This document shows positions 25,335-39,731 of a stretch of DNA of 64,000 bases, piece after piece. The first letter of the stretch is position 1. The number at the start of each line of letters is the position of its first letter. Under the pieces are notes generated by a model. The model had not been told where the DNA came from and did no database searches. It saw only the letters and a program-made list of their open reading frames with translations. The stretch covers positions 11,930,972 through 11,994,971 of the forward strand of contig NC_034012.1 in the NCBI RefSeq assembly GCF_000346465.2, given 5' to 3'. The stretch is from Prunus persica (taxonomy: Eukaryota; Streptophyta; Magnoliopsida; Rosales; Rosaceae). The translations under genes and the position numbers were made by a program.

Positions 25335-25695
25335 GTGGGGACATCTCGTAATATTTATCTGAAAAAATAAAACTTTTAACTTCCCACTAAAATATAAATA
25401 TTTCAAGAAACGTTCCCTTTTTATTTTCAATACAAAATCTTCATTGTAAGAAAATGATTACGAATTTTAAAAAAAAACAAGTGATAGTCTAAACTACAAT
25501 AAGAGGGGTTTCTCACACGTATATGTCATGCGCTGTTAATGCTAGACAGGGAAGGGACCAAAAATGTCTGGTACAGACAAGTCGACTGCGTGCTGTTCCG
25601 GGTCTTTGGGTTCTTCTTAATGCTCCACCAAATAGTATCAATACTTCAACTTGTAAGCAGTAAGCTTGATACTGAGAAAGCTAGAATAGATTTCA

Positions 25696-28841
<3,146 letters not shown>

Positions 28842-29908
28842 GGATCATTAGATCATATAAATTTATGCAGTGTTGTTTGTCAGACATTGTGTGTATGTTT
28901 AAGTCTTCCAATGCCCAAGTTACAATAGTCCTTCTTGTAAAATTTTAACTGTTACAATGTACTCAATATTGAAATAATCAGTGCCTTTTTCCCTCTACTT
29001 GTCCATAATCAAACCAAAACTGGATTTTTGCCCAATTCACCCTGCCCCAACCAGCTACAAGCAGTTCTGTGCTGCAAATGTAATGTGGACATACAAAGTT
29101 GTTTCCATGGTTTATGGTGATAAATCTAAAAAGTTAGTGCCTATAACTGTCTCCAATTGCAAATGTAAGACACCTCCTGTAGCTTATCACTCAGCTCAAG
29201 AATCCAGAGGACATGCCAAAACTCTTGGCACTTCGTCCTCAATTTCAGGCAGGTAGCCCAGCTTGCAGCATATTACAGCACGTCATTTGTCAGCAATGAG
29301 ACCCCTGCAAATATTTGTTTTAAGTACTAGGCCAGAAGGAGAGGGGAGGTTTATTTGAAACTTGACTCCCTTGCACATATTATACAATACTTTACTTGCC
29401 ACTTGACTATAACAAAGGAAAAAAATTAAAATTGTCCACACAACTTGCAGATTGTGTAATTATGCTCTTGACATTTCAGTTGCTGGGATGCCAATCTTAA
29501 CGTTTCAACATCGCTGCTTTCTTTGACATTCGTTCTAGTTGCCTTTGAATTTTTTGGATGACTTTCTTTGGCATCCAGTTCAAACAATATTTGCTTTTAC
29601 TCTTCCAATTTTTTTATAATTTTTGGGTCCAATAGCCCCTGGAATTACAGATGCAGCAACCACATTAATCAAATCACATGTTGACAAACTGCCCCATCAA
29701 CTTCTAGCTCCTTTTTTCAGGCAAAGAAATCTGGTTTCACCATTAAGTGGGTCAAAAAGTCAACTAACTTGTGGTTGAGGTCTATGCCGTTGAGCTCCTT
29801 CATAATGTCTCCATCTAGCTATCATCTTCATCTGCAACTTGCTCACATTAAAGACTTTACAGTTGTGAATTGTAATTAGTAGGCATACTAGTCCAAAACT
29901 AAAAAAAA
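28842..29908. other. Intergenic between RLK-C and RLK-D
   Basis: No gene supported. The part at 28,985-29,150 is duplicated at about 34,365-34,515, upstream of RLK-E, with shared aaccaattcacc-like and gtgctgcaaatgta blocks. It marks the left side of the RLK-D/RLK-E tandem unit. Confidence 0.6.
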
Positions 29909-32653
29909 ATGGACAAAATTCTTTCATTCATTTCCATTGGAATTTATGTGTTCCTCATTTTCTGCAGAACCTCAACTGCAGCTGATACCTTGATTTTCAA
30001 ACATGGCAGCTTTCAATTGGGTTTCTTAAATACTGGGGTTTACCGGCGTCTATTAGCATCAACTTCAGGAGATTACTGTGACAACGATGGCCTTTGTGGA
30101 GCCAATGGAATGTGTGACATTAGTAATTCACAAGTCTGCAGTTGTTTAAAAGGGTTCAAGCCCAAAAGACCAGAAAAATGGAACTTGGGAGAATATACAG
30201 AAGGTTGTGTGCGGCCTGAACTTTTGAAATGCCAAATTAAAGTTGGGTTTATGAAATATGCTGCAGTGAAATTGCCAGATATCACAAATTGTTGGGTCAA
30301 TCAAAGTATGAACCTCATGGAATGCAGAGCAAGTTGCTTGAGCAACTGTTCTTGTATGGCTTACTCAAGCTCCGGTATCAAAGGAGAAGGCAGTGGCTGC
30401 ACCATCTGGTTTGGTGATCTTATCAACATTAGAAAGCTTTTGGCTGGTGGGCAGGATCTGTATATTCGAACGCCTGCTTCGGAACTGAGTATGTGCAACA
30501 GGTTTTTCTTTCGTCCTCAATGAATAATTAGGTTCTCCATTATGTATTTATTTAATCACATTGCCTGCTGAATCCATTATATTATTTCCCCTGCTTTATG
30601 CTCTTCACATATTTTTCATTTTAGCTGTGATTTAACAATAACTGTTTTTCCCTGTTGAAACTACAAAGACGCGAATTGCCGAAAGACAAAGATTGCAGTG
30701 ATAGTTGTATCCATTGCTTCCATTGTTTCTGGGATGCTCTTAGCTGTTTGTTGCATTTGCCGTAAGAGTTCGAAGTTCAAAGGTAATATTTCTTCTATCA
30801 CCACCTTCTTTGCTTTTTTCTTTTCTCAATTAGATATTGTAAAGAGGGGAGTTACTTCTCCATTCTGCAATTTAATATCCTGAGCAGGAATACTTTGATG
30901 TGTTCTCATTTAGTTTCAACTTTCTACGCTTAAGAACGCCATAAGTAAACACTCTGAGATTTTGGCACATCGACATCATCTCAAGTGACTCTCTGAATTC
31001 TGAGGCAGGCATGGTGAAACTAATGGATATGGAATGACTTGCATTACAAATAATGATTAAAAGAAACCAAAAAGGGAAAGAAAAAAAAACTATCTGGGAG
31101 TGTTGTTGATATAAGCTTAATATGGGCAAGAAGTTTCTTTCCAATTTGTGGTAACTTATATCTAGCATGCTTCTTATTAGAGAAAATGGGAAAGCATGGA
31201 ACAATGAGTCAGAACTATGGACAGAAAGAAGACCTGGAGGTACCATTATTTAGTCTGTCCACAATAGCCACTGCTACTGACAACTTTTCATTCAACAAGA
31301 AGCTTGGAGAAGGTGGTTTTGGACCAGTATACAAGGTAAATTTCCTATGTGTGAGCAGAAGAACTTTAAGCCTCACTGGAGCAGTTTTTCTTTTTCTTTC
31401 TCTGAACTCTGTAATCCTTTTGCTAATGAGAATTTTCAGGGTAGACTAGTAGATGGGCAAGAAATTGCGGTGAAGAGGCTCTCACAAAGTTCAGGGCAAG
31501 GATCAAACGAGTTCAAAACCGAAGTACGACTAATAGCCAAACTTCAGCACCGAAATCTCGTGAGGCTTCTAGGTTGTTGCATTGAGGGCGAAGAGAAGTT
31601 GCTGATTTATGAGCACATGCCCAACAAAAGCTTGGACTTCTACATTTTTGGTTTGGACCCTTTTTCTATCTTACTATATACTTTTTATATCAGTTTTACT
31701 TATGAGATCTCAAATTGGAGTAACATGAATAAAACTTGCTAGATCAAACTCAAAGTAGACTGTTGTATTGGTCAAAACGCTTCCACATTATCTGTGGGAT
31801 TGCCAGGGGTCTTCTCTATCTGCATCAAGATTCAAGATTGAGGATTATTCATAGAGATCTTAAAGCAAGTAATGTTTTACTTGACAAGGAGATGAACCCA
31901 AAAATCTCCGACTTCGGCTTAGCTAAAACTTTTGGAGGAGATCAGAATGAAGGAGTTACAAGAACTGTTGTTGGAACCTAGTAAGTATGCAGAACATCTC
32001 TGCTTATGATCTATTAGTTTCTTAACTAATGTGTTTTGCTTCTTGCTCCATTACATCTCTCCTTATTATCTACTAGCTTTTAAATTAATTTGTTATGTTT
32101 CTTATAAATACTACAGTGGTTATATGGCACCGGAATATGCCATTGATGGCCAATTCTCTGTAAAATCAGACGTTTTTAGCTTTGGCATTTTGTTGTTGGA
32201 GATAGTAAGTGGGAAGAGAAGTAGAGGATTTTATGATCCGGATGAACACCTTAACCTCATTGGACATGTGAGTATTCTCCATCAAATTCTTCATTTACCT
32301 GTGTTTGATGTTGTGGCTGATAAAAATATATATTATGTGCCTCTTAGGCATGGAGATTGTGGAAAGGAGGGAGGTCTCTAGAGTTGATTGATGAAAGCTT
32401 AAGCGACTCATGCGCTCTATCAGAAGTCTTGCACTGCATACACATTAGTCTTTTATGTGTGCAACAGCTTCCTGAAGACAGGCCAACCATGTCATCTGTG
32501 ATTCTGATGTTAGGTGATGGGGGCGCCTTGCCTCAACCCAAAAGGCCAGGTTTCTTTGGTGGAAGATATTCATCTCAAGCAGATTCTTCGTCAAGTAAGA
32601 ACGAAATATCTTCACCCTTTGACTCTACAATAACCGTGCTGGAGGCTCGATAA
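29909..32653 (+). CDS. RLK-D: ectodomain-truncated S-domain receptor-like kinase
   Basis: Seven exons (29909-30488, 30669-30782, 31181-31335, 31440-31650, 31743-31980, 32117-32267, 32348-32653) join in frame to 1,755 nt, 584 residues, against about 815 for full members. Exon 1 has a signal peptide ending in STAADT, then KHGSFQLGF, and jumps straight to YRRLLAST and the EGF-like cysteines ([13 protein letters not shown]) and PAN domain. Most of the B-lectin and the whole S-locus-glycoprotein domain are gone. The transmembrane segment (exon 2) and kinase are complete ([21 protein letters not shown]). The deletion is in frame and no stop is present, so a short EGF/PAN receptor kinase could be made. 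Whether it is expressed is not visible. A hAT element lies 57 bp past the stop. Confidence 0.88.
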
Positions 32654-32710
32654 GATTCAATCTTGTACCATGTAAACTTTTCTAGGTATTGTTGATAACA
32701 GTGTTGCAGT

Positions 32711-33679
32711 TAGGGGTGGGCATCTAAAACCGAAATACCGAAATCGTACACTAACCATACCATACCATATCGTTTCATATGGGATGGGGAGATAATCGGT
32801 ACCGTAACGTATCAATAAAGTATGGTATGGTAGCGGTATCAAGTATTTGGTACCAGTCAATATTGTACCAAACCGAATACTGCAATATAATTTTTTTTTA
32901 CTCTTTATACTCATATTCACTCCTTCTCATATCAGCCCCTATTCTTTTTTCTGTTTTAAAATTAAATGCCAACATTCCAACACATTTTCTATGTTATTAT
33001 TGTTCTTCTTCTCTTCAATTCAACCCAAACACAATGCCACAGCAAGGGACTTCGACCTGGGAATTCAACTGGGAAAGTATATTTGACCAAGAACATGACA
33101 CAAGCCCAATTCTCAGAACAGCAATTCATGAAGTGGGTGAGGTTTGTTGGAAGGCTGAAGCACTCTGTGTTCAGGACAGCCAAAAATAAGCTCTTCCCTT
33201 CTTACACTCTGCATGTGGCTAAGAACCGTGCTGCTGGAGACTTCACAACCATTCAGGACGTCATTGACTCTCTCCCATTCATCAATCTCTTGAGAGTGGT
33301 CATCAAGGTCCATGCAGGGGTCTACACGTGAGTGTCTTGTTCCTTGTGATCAGAATTCAGATCACTCTTGGACTTAGTCTCTGTCTTTGACTAAGAAATG
33401 CTCTTTTCTTCATGACTTGTCCTTTGCTTTGTCTTTCATTATTGTTATGTGGTAATTTCTGAAGCTGTGAAATGTTAAATGTTAAATGTTAAATGTTGTT
33501 ATTGTTTATTTTTTAGTTGTGTCATTTTGGTACCGAAATGATACCGATACCGATTTGGCACGGTATGGTACGGTATTAACTTTGACAAACGATAATCTCA
33601 TACCATACCATACCGGTTTTAATTTCCGGTATCTGTAGCGGTACGAGCTCAACACCGTACCGTACCGTACCCACCCCCA
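32711..33679. mobile_element. hAT-type element carrying a pectin methylesterase exon (Pack-hAT-like)
   Basis: Flanked by a perfect 8-bp duplication GTTGCAGT (32,703-32,710 and 33,680-33,687), the hAT length. The ends are short inverted repeats: TAGGGGTGGGCA from the left, TGGGGGTGGGTA from the right. Subterminal regions are rich in ggtatggta and accgtac repeats. Inside, 32,966-33,330 is a gene fragment from a pectin methylesterase. There is no transposase. The matching flank downstream of RLK-E (about 39,195) lacks the element, which confirms a clean insertion. Confidence 0.88.
32966..33330 (+). pseudogene. Captured pectin methylesterase exon 1
   Basis: An open frame of about 121 residues starts [17 protein letters not shown] (signal peptide) and continues through [15 protein letters not shown] and [11 protein letters not shown], the recognised N-terminal start of plant pectinesterases. 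It stops where the exon of such genes would end, with a gtgagt splice-donor-like sequence (about 33,328) and then intron-like DNA. So a piece of genomic DNA, not a spliced copy, was captured. The catalytic residues of pectinesterase lie further downstream in the family and are absent, so no enzyme can be made. Confidence 0.85.
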
Positions 33680-33754
33680 GTTGCAGTGCAATTTTCCTGC
33701 AGAAACAGTCAAATTATATTAACACATGGAATATATTTTTTGAATGCACCTCGG

Positions 33755-34080
33755 AGTAAACGTAACATTATAGCTTCCACTTCCAGGCTCATGTTCTGTT
33801 AGAAGCTTGATAGTTGGAGTTTCTGCAAGCACCGGTCTAAAAAAGATTGGCAGGAATGGATCATGTTGCAGATTTGGGTGCATTAAACAGTTTTGGGCCT
33901 TCAATGTCCTAACATTCTTCAATGATGTGTTTCTCAAAGCTTGTGATTGGCATAGAATGATCATGAACAAGGAAGGATGGGCCATCAATATTAGCTCTCA
34001 GTCCCAGTCAGGGGATACAAATTTCATCTGCACACCCAACAGCCAAACATGTAATGGAGCCTAACAAGAACAGCTGTAGA
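33755..34080 (+). repeat. RLK-D 3' flank, duplicated after RLK-E
   Basis: Similar to about 39,345-39,725, with shared blocks ggcaggaatggatcatgttg, ctgcacacccaaca and gagcctaaca. It marks the right side of the duplicated RLK-D/RLK-E unit. From here to 35,040 I see no gene. Confidence 0.7.
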
Positions 34081-35045
34081 GATCCTACTCGTATAACTTG
34101 TAATAGAATCACTAATAAATCAGCTAAAGCAGCAAGAAATGAAAACAGAAAATATCCATTTTGTTATGAATGTTAAACCAATTGCAATGAACGGCATACA
34201 TTCTATGCATATCAAAGATTTGATGCAGAAAAAATATATGAAGTGTTGTTTATCATACATTCCATGCATAGATCTTTCTACTGGCCAAGCTAAGTCACTC
34301 CTTTCGTAACTTTTTTTTTCAAGGGCTAAATATCAATCTTTACCTGCTACAATGGACTCAATATTGAAGTTACCATTACTTACCAAAACTAGATATTTAA
34401 CCAATTCACCATGTCTCAACCAGCTAGCCTGATGCTGTGCTGCAAATGTATTGTGGACTACAACAGTTGTTTTAAGGGATACGATGATTAATCTAAATAG
34501 TTAATGTCTAATTTTTTTCTCGTATCATTGTGTTATTAGCTAGAATAGTAAAAAATAATATTCCCGTTGCATGAGAATTTCGTTCGTCAAACAGACATGA
34601 GTTAGGCCAATTTGCTTGTATAAAAATTAAAAAAATTAAAAAAAAAAAAGTTAATGCCTATAGTTACCAATGATCTATGAACTTAATTTTAGTCCTCGGT
34701 CATTCATGTAACTGTTCAACTTCATCACACACGTTTAATCATTCAGTCAACCCCGTAGATTTTTATCGAGTTCATAAATGAGTTAGGAATTTCATCCCCA
34801 CATCATTTAATCCCTTTTATTTCTGACTTTCTCCCTATCAGAGATTCGCAGTAGGCTCTATGTGATGTGACTACCCACTAAAATCAAATAGGGCCCGCGT
34901 GTCTACTGTGGTCACTTCACTTTCATCTTCTTTTTCGGTCCAAACGCAATTGTGTGTACCCTATAGGACCCTTCGCGCCATTACACCCCAACAATCTTCT
35001 TGGGTCTTCTCTTCTCCTGGAAAAGAAGGAATTGCAGGTCTCCCC

Positions 35046-35068
35046 CTCTCTCTCTCTCTCTCTCTCTC
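35046..35068. repeat. (CT)n microsatellite
   Basis: Eleven to twelve CT units about 390 bp upstream of the RLK-E start. Confidence 0.95.
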
Positions 35069-35278
35069 CGTTTTTTATTTATTTGGGTTACAACTTCGGC
35101 TTTTTTCCTATTATTGTCTGAGTTTGAGGCTCCAGAATCTGATGGACTTACTTTACTCTTTCCAGTTTCATTTTAAGTAGTATTACGCATGTATATTTGC
35201 AAAGAATATAATTTTCCCAATTCCCAGGCAGGCCCGTCACCCGCTAAACTTCGATCTGTGGGGCCAAGCCGTGACAAA

Positions 35279-35306
35279 AGTCAACAAATCTGTGGATGGC
35301 GGTCAA
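35279..35306 (-). promoter_or_regulatory. Two W-box cores upstream of RLK-E
   Basis: AGTCAA at 35,279 and GGTCAA at 35,301 read as TTGACT and TTGACC on the minus strand, both matching the WRKY-binding W-box core. They lie 145-175 bp before the RLK-E start codon. Clustered W-boxes are common in defence-induced receptor genes, but such short motifs also occur by chance. Confidence 0.3.
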
Positions 35307-35451
35307 TGGCATTATGTCCCCTTCTGGATACAATACTACATCATCTTTGTACGTATCTACCCATCTAAGAATCTTGAACTTGTAAAGATTCTACTTAGTA
35401 GTAGGCTGGCAGGCATAGATGATGTAGAACTCCAAGACTAGAAAGAAAACA

Positions 35452-38400
35452 ATGGGCAGTATTTTTTCATTCATGTTCATTGGAATTTATGTGTCCCTCT
35501 TTTTCAACAAAACCTCAACTGCAGCTGATGCCATTACTCAATCCCAATCCCTTAGAGATGGTAACACCTTGATTTCCAAACATGGCAGTTTTGAATTGGG
35601 ATTTTTCAGTCAACCAGCTCCTGACTCCAAAAACAGCTTCTTGGGAATTTGGTACAAGAGTTCTGTTTCATTAGTCACAAATGTCACTTGGGTTGCAAAC
35701 CAGCAAAACCCCATTAATGGTTCATCTGGGATTTTGATGATAAACAGCACGGGCAGTGTTGTCCTTCTAAGCCAAGATCAGACTGTTGTTTGGTCAATAA
35801 ATTTGTCCAGACAACCCAGGAATCCGATTTTGCAGCTCTTGGATTCTGGCAATCTTGTCCTAAGAGAAGCCAAAGATGGAAACTCAGAAAACTACTTGTG
35901 GCAAAGCTTTGACTCTCACTCTGATAAGTTGTTTCAGGGTATGAAGATTGAATGGAACGTAAAGACTAGGGCTTGCAGGAGTCTATTGGCTTCAAGGGTA
36001 GAGCATGACACATCAACTTCAGGAGACTACTGTGACAGTAATGGACGTTGTGGACCCAATGGAATATGTACCATTACTAAATCCCCAGTTTGTAGTTGCT
36101 TCAAAGGCTTCGAGCCCAAAGCACTAGGAAAATGGAACTTCGGAGAATACCAAGAAGGTTGTGTGCGTACTGAACCTTTGAGCTGCCAAAATAAACATGA
36201 GTTTATCAAATATCCTGGGGTAAAGTTGCCAGACATCACAAATTCCTGGGTCAACCAAACTTTGAGTCTCAGGGAATGCAGGGAAATTTGCTTGAACAAC
36301 TGTTCTTGTATGGCTTACGCAAGCTCCAGTGTCAAAGGAGGAGTCAGTGGCTGCACCATCTGGTTTGGTAATCTGATGAACATCAGAGAGCTCCTGGATG
36401 GTGGGCAGGATCTGTATATTCAAATGCCTGCTTCAGGATTAAGTATGTGCAACAGATTTTCTTTTTCTCCTCAGTAAATAATTAGGTGCGCTACTAATGT
36501 TAAATCATTAATCATTTTCTTCCTAGGGGCTCAATCATTAAGCCAATAGTTGTGTATTGCCTGATGAAACCATAATTTTCTGTAAACTTTTGATCATTTC
36601 ACTTGTTTTATGTTCTGCTCATATTTGTCATTCTAGCTGTCATTTAACAGTAGTTCTCTTGCTCTGTTGAAATTAACTATGAAGAGGCTAACTGGCCTAA
36701 GACAAAGATAGCCGTGATAGTTGTAGCTGTTGCTTCGGTTGTTTCCGGGACACTCTTAGCTGTTTATATCATTCGCAGAAAGAGGAGAAAGTTCAGAGGT
36801 ACTAGTTCTTCTATGACCTTCAACTTTGTAAAACTATTGCCATTTTACCTTAGTTTTATTCAATAAAATATTATAAAGAGAGGTTGCTACATCCATTCTG
36901 CAATGTAGTATTCTGAGCAAGAATATTTTTTTATGTGTTTTCGTTAATCTCAACTTTCAGTGCTTTAGAAATGAATTCCATTATTGAACGTTGTCACCAG
37001 CCAAAAATACCAAGCCGCTGTCTGAATTGTGAGGCTGCCTTGATGAAACTAATACACACTTCATGAATTTCAATCACACAATGATCAAACAATAAAAAAA
37101 AGGCCACCCAGGACTTCTTTTTATACAGAAGACTAGAGGTTGGTTCTTGTTATTCTAGTTTGTGTTGACTTCAAATCAAGCATTTTTCTTAATTGATAAT
37201 TATATAATATTTCTGGGTTCCATCCTACGTCTGCATCAAGCGCTGCTCATTTGACTTTACCAATGATCTCTTTTCTTAAGATGGTGTATTTAGCTTCCAA
37301 CCATAGCATGGTGTACTGAATCATGCGCTATCCACTCCCCATGACATTTGCTTCTGGGCAGATTAAACTCATTACTCATGTGGATTTAGATTCCTTAAGT
37401 TTGCAGTTATTTGTTGTATACGCTCTGTTACCTGAGTGGAACAGTGACCCTTTTAAGAGTGAATGCATGAGTACAGGATAGGAAAACACAAAAGAGACAC
37501 AGCTTTTATATTTTAATTATATGGTCATTTTGATTTGTAATTACTCTAAATGTATTCATATTTTGCTTCTCATTCATCATACTTGGGGAGTAGTTGATCT
37601 TCTTTATTTTTTTAGAGAAAATTAGGAAGAATGGAATGATGGGTCAGGACAATGAAGGACAGGAAGCCGACCTGGAGCTACCATTATTTAGTCTGCCAAC
37701 AATAGTCACCGCCACTGATAACTTTTCATTCACCAGGAAGCTTGGAGAAGGTGGTTTTGGACCTGTATACAAGGTAAGTTTCCTAGATGTAAGCATAAGA
37801 ATTGTAAAGAACAATGAAGCAGTTTTTTTTTTTTTTGTTTTTCCTGATGTAATCCTTTTCCTAATGAGAATTTTCAGGGTAGACTAGAAGATGGGCAAGA
37901 AATTGCTGTGAAGAGGCTCTCGCAAAGTTCAGGACAAGGGCCAGATGAGTTCAAAAATGAAGTACTACTAATAGCCAAACTTCAGCACCGGAATCTTGTA
38001 AGGCTTCTAGGCTGTTGCATTGACGGAGAAGAGAAATTGCTTATCTATGAATATCTTCCCAACAAAAGCTTGGACTTCTACATTTTTGGTTAGGATCATT
38101 AAAACTTACTATATATTGTTAAAAATAGTTTTACTAGTCATTTTTAGGTTCTAAAACTCTTCAGCTTGTTCATTTGGGATTTCAAATTGGAGTAATTTCA
38201 ATTAAAACTTGCAGATAAAACTCAAGGTAGATTGTTAGATTGGTCACAACGGTTCCACATTATCCGTGGGATCGCTAGGGGACTTCTCTATCTTCATCAA
38301 GATTCCAGACTGAGGATTATCCATAGAGATCTTAAAGCAAGTAATGTATTACTTGATAAGGACATGAACCCAAAAATCTCAGATTTCGGCTTGGCTAGAA

Positions 38401-39136
38401 CATTTGGAGGAGATCAGACTGAAGGAGTTACAAGAAACGTGGTTGGGACCTAGTAAGTATCCATTATAACTCTCCTTATCACATGCTATTTTCGAAGTTC
38501 AAGCGATTTGTTTCTTCTCATATAGCATTTTAATTATCATCTAATAGTTTCTTAACTAATGTGTTTTGTTTCTTGTTAATACCACAGTGGTTATATGGCA
38601 CCAGAATATGCCATTGATGGTCAATTCTCTGTAAAATCAGACGTTTTTAGCTTTGGAATTTTAATGTTGGAGATAGTAAGCGGGAAGAGAAGTAGAGGAT
38701 TTTATGATCCGGATGACAACCTTAACCTCATCGGACATGTGAGTAGTCTCCATCAAAGACCTCATATACGTGTGTTTGATCTTGTGACTAACAAACATAT
38801 TATGTGCCTTAGGCATGGAGATTGTGGAAAGGAGGGAGGTCTCTAGAGTTGATTGATGAAAGCTTAAGGGACTCATGCACTCTATCCGAACTCTTGCGTT
38901 GCATACATGTTAGTCTTTTATGTGTGCAACAGCTTCCTGTAGACAGGCCAACCATGTCATCCGTGATTCTGATGTTAGGTGATGAGTTCCCCTTGCCTCA
39001 ACCCAAAAAACCAGGTTTCTTTGGTGGAAAATATTCGTCTGAAGCAGATTCTTCTTCAAGTAAGAACTTAACATCTTCAACTAACGAACCATCTTCAACC
39101 TATGACTCTACCATAACGTTGCCTGAGGCTCGATGA
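35452..39136 (+). CDS. RLK-E: S-domain receptor-like kinase lacking the S-locus-glycoprotein domain
   Basis: Seven exons (35452-36442, 36685-36798, 37616-37773, 37878-38088, 38215-38452, 38588-38738, 38813-39136) join in frame to 2,187 nt, 728 residues. Order: signal peptide (about 1-24), full B-lectin (about 30-155, with [15 protein letters not shown]), short linker [22 protein letters not shown]-like ([13 protein letters not shown]), PAN (about 245-325), transmembrane segment, RD kinase (IAVKRLS expected at the exon 4 start, [14 protein letters not shown]) and tail ending LPEAR. About 95 residues present in RLK-C between the linker and the EGF-like cysteines, the S-locus-glycoprotein domain, are missing cleanly. 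RLK-D and RLK-F share this loss. Intron 2 is long (817 bp). No stop or frameshift is seen. Confidence 0.93.
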
Positions 39137-39731
39137 GATGCAATTAATTGCAAATCTTGCACCATGTAATTTATTCGAGGTATTATTCATAGCTGTGTTG
39201 GCGTGCAATTTTCCCACGGAAACAGTCAAATTATATAAAAATTGAAGTAGTTTTTCAATGAACATTGGAAAACTTGTAGCTACTAGAGTAAAAGAAGGGA
39301 AAAGACAAGTGGCCAGTGATTGTATATGTGATACTGTTACACCAAAATAGCTTCCAGGCTGATGATGGTCTAATGCAGGCTTGAATGTTCTGTAATTTCT
39401 GCAAGCATGGTCAAAAAAGTACTAATACTAGATGCTTTGGATTTTTTTAATTCTTTTGGCAGGAATGGATCATGTTGAAATTTTGGGACCATTAAAAAGA
39501 ACATTGGGCCTTCAAATGGTGGGTTTCTCAGAGCTTGTCATTGGCATCCACAAAGAATAATGAGCAAAGATGAGGCCATCAATTTCAGTCAAAAATTTCT
39601 CACAACGCTACTCAAATCGAGATTTCAACTGCACACCCAACACCCCAAATATGTAATGGACACCCAGACTCTAAAACAAATAACAACAGACAGTCTTGCT
39701 GAATGCTGAGCCTAACAGGAACAGCTACTTG
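39137..39731. other. RLK-E 3' flank
   Basis: Duplicate of the RLK-D 3' flank. Position about 39,195 is the empty counterpart of the hAT insertion site at 32,703. No gene of its own. Confidence 0.65.

Noticed and set aside
32966..33330. Open frame as a working pectinesterase gene
   Set aside because: Only exon 1 is present, catalytic residues are absent, and it lies wholly inside a transposon with target duplications.
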